Assembly: GCA_028293325.1 (NCBI GenBank)
Contig: JAQGPA010000089.1
Coordinates: 1 to 43,873 of the forward strand
Direction of reading: 5' to 3'
DNA length: 43,873 bases
From: Pedosphaera sp.
GTDB lineage: Bacteria > Verrucomicrobiota > Verrucomicrobiia > Limisphaerales > Pedosphaeraceae
The position numbers and the translations under genes were made by a program. The notes below the pieces were generated by a model. The model did no database searches, had not been told where the DNA came from, and saw only the letters and a list, made by a program, of their open reading frames with translations. Every line of letters begins with the position of its first letter. The first letter of the stretch is position 1. This document shows positions 43,350 through 43,873 of the stretch, piece by piece.

Positions 43350-43873
43350 TTACAAAAACATCCCACCCGAAGCCTCCAACCGCTGAGCATTAACCCACCG
43401 CCCCTCCTCCGAACACAGGAACGCCACCACGCCGCCAATATCATCCGGCACCCCCACACGCCCCAACGCGGTCTGCGCTGCAACGAATCCTCTCATCTCC
43501 GGATGCTGGTCAAACCTGTCTTTGTTGAAATCCGTCTCAATCGCTCCCGGTGCCACCGCGTTCGCGCGGATGCGACGCGGCCCCAGCTCCTTCGCCAGAT
43601 AATGCGTGAACACCTCAACCGCCCCCTTCATCGACGCATAGGCCGAGAATCCCGGAATCGCGAACCGCGTAAGTCCCGAGGACGTGCAAACAATCCCGCC
43701 GCCGTTCGCAATCAGCGGCAGCAACTTTTGCGTGAGAAAATAAACTCCCTTGAAATGCACCAGATACAAACGATCAAAATTCTCCTCCGTCATCTTGTCA
43801 AACGGCGCGGAGCTCTCGATCCCCGCGTTGTTGATGAGAAAATCAAAATTCTTCCGCTGCCACGTCTTTTCCA
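43350..43873 (-). CDS. Short-chain dehydrogenase/reductase, N-terminus outside window
   Basis: The frame is open to the right edge, so the nucleotide-binding GxxxGxG segment lies outside. Visible are NFDFLINNAGIESSAPFDK (NNAG motif), GGGIVCTSSGLTRF (catalytic Ser region), FSAYASMKGAVEVFTHYLAK (catalytic YxxxK), RIRANAVAPGAIETDFNK and the C-terminal DDIGGVVAFLCSEEGRWVNA, ending ASGGMFL. This is the classical SDR family of NAD(P)-dependent oxidoreductases. The substrate cannot be deduced. It lies on the same strand as the kdp cluster but 246 bases upstream of usp, beyond the repeat elements, so it is probably a separate unit. Confidence 0.93.
   Translation of the reverse strand, partial: EKTWQRKNFDFLINNAGIESSAPFDKMTEENFDRLYLVHFKGVYFLTQKLLPLIANGGGIVCTSSGLTRFAIPGFSAYASMKGAVEVFTHYLAKELGPRRIRANAVAPGAIETDFNKDRFDQHPEMRGFVAAQTALGRVGVPDDIGGVVAFLCSEEGRWVNAQRLEASGGMFL

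Noticed and set aside
1..43873. CRISPR arrays, tRNA or rRNA genes, prophage modules
   Set aside because: No regularly spaced repeats, cloverleaf sequences, rRNA signatures or phage structural genes were seen on reading both strands; a covariance-model search would be needed to exclude small RNAs.

Overview
The window looks like chromosomal DNA of a Verrucomicrobiota bacterium, probably of the Pedosphaera/Limisphaerales type. This is an inference from gene style, not a database result. Two secreted proteins end in the 'STNLxxW ... RFYR' module common in that group, and a third carries it internally. Lipoproteins and Asn/Thr-rich exported proteins are frequent, and there is a remnant of a REP-type (Y1/HUH) transposase. 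I saw no rRNA, tRNA, CRISPR array, prophage or intact insertion sequence.

Left part (1-9.1 kb, plus strand): the C-terminus of a malic enzyme, a short damaged-looking FUSC-type membrane protein whose first codons lie in a perfect 12-bp hairpin, an OprB-type porin and a YoaK/DUF1275 membrane protein. A tightly overlapping tripartite RND efflux operon follows (pump, adaptor, outer-membrane factor).

Mobile-looking part (8.9-15.2 kb): a large secreted alpha-1,3-glucanase-like (GH87-type) beta-helix enzyme lies on the minus strand, exactly between two imperfect direct repeats. Each repeat carries the last 51 codons of the outer-membrane factor gene and its downstream flank. Remnants of an XRE-type regulator and perhaps a DUF899 gene lie in the repeats. 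Next to them are a small anchored protein and a REP transposase with an internal deletion.

Middle part (15.2-29.6 kb): an unknown protein built on an internal duplication, a secreted Ig/Calx-beta protein, mfd, an unknown gene coupled to guaA, two small lipoproteins and recG (all minus strand). On the plus strand follow an Asn/Thr-rich anchored protein and an LtaS-like phosphoglycerol-transferase/sulfatase-type membrane enzyme.

Right part (29.9-43.9 kb): a secreted LamG/beta-propeller/phosphoesterase fusion, infA, and the C-terminal half of a decayed receiver domain. A complete high-affinity potassium-uptake operon then reads leftwards in the order usp, 27-aa microprotein, kdpF, kdpA, kdpB, kdpC, kdpD, kdpE. 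KdpFABC is the ATP-driven K+ pump, KdpD/KdpE is its sensor-regulator pair, and the Usp protein and microprotein are placed to be co-expressed with it. Upstream of usp are a pair of 10-bp direct repeats and a two-hairpin palindrome. The window ends inside a short-chain dehydrogenase gene.

I found no clearly new multi-gene defence or signalling system. The observations most worth following are the repeat-flanked glucanase insertion, the shared C-terminal module, the internally duplicated unknown protein, and the usp-microprotein extension of the kdp operon.
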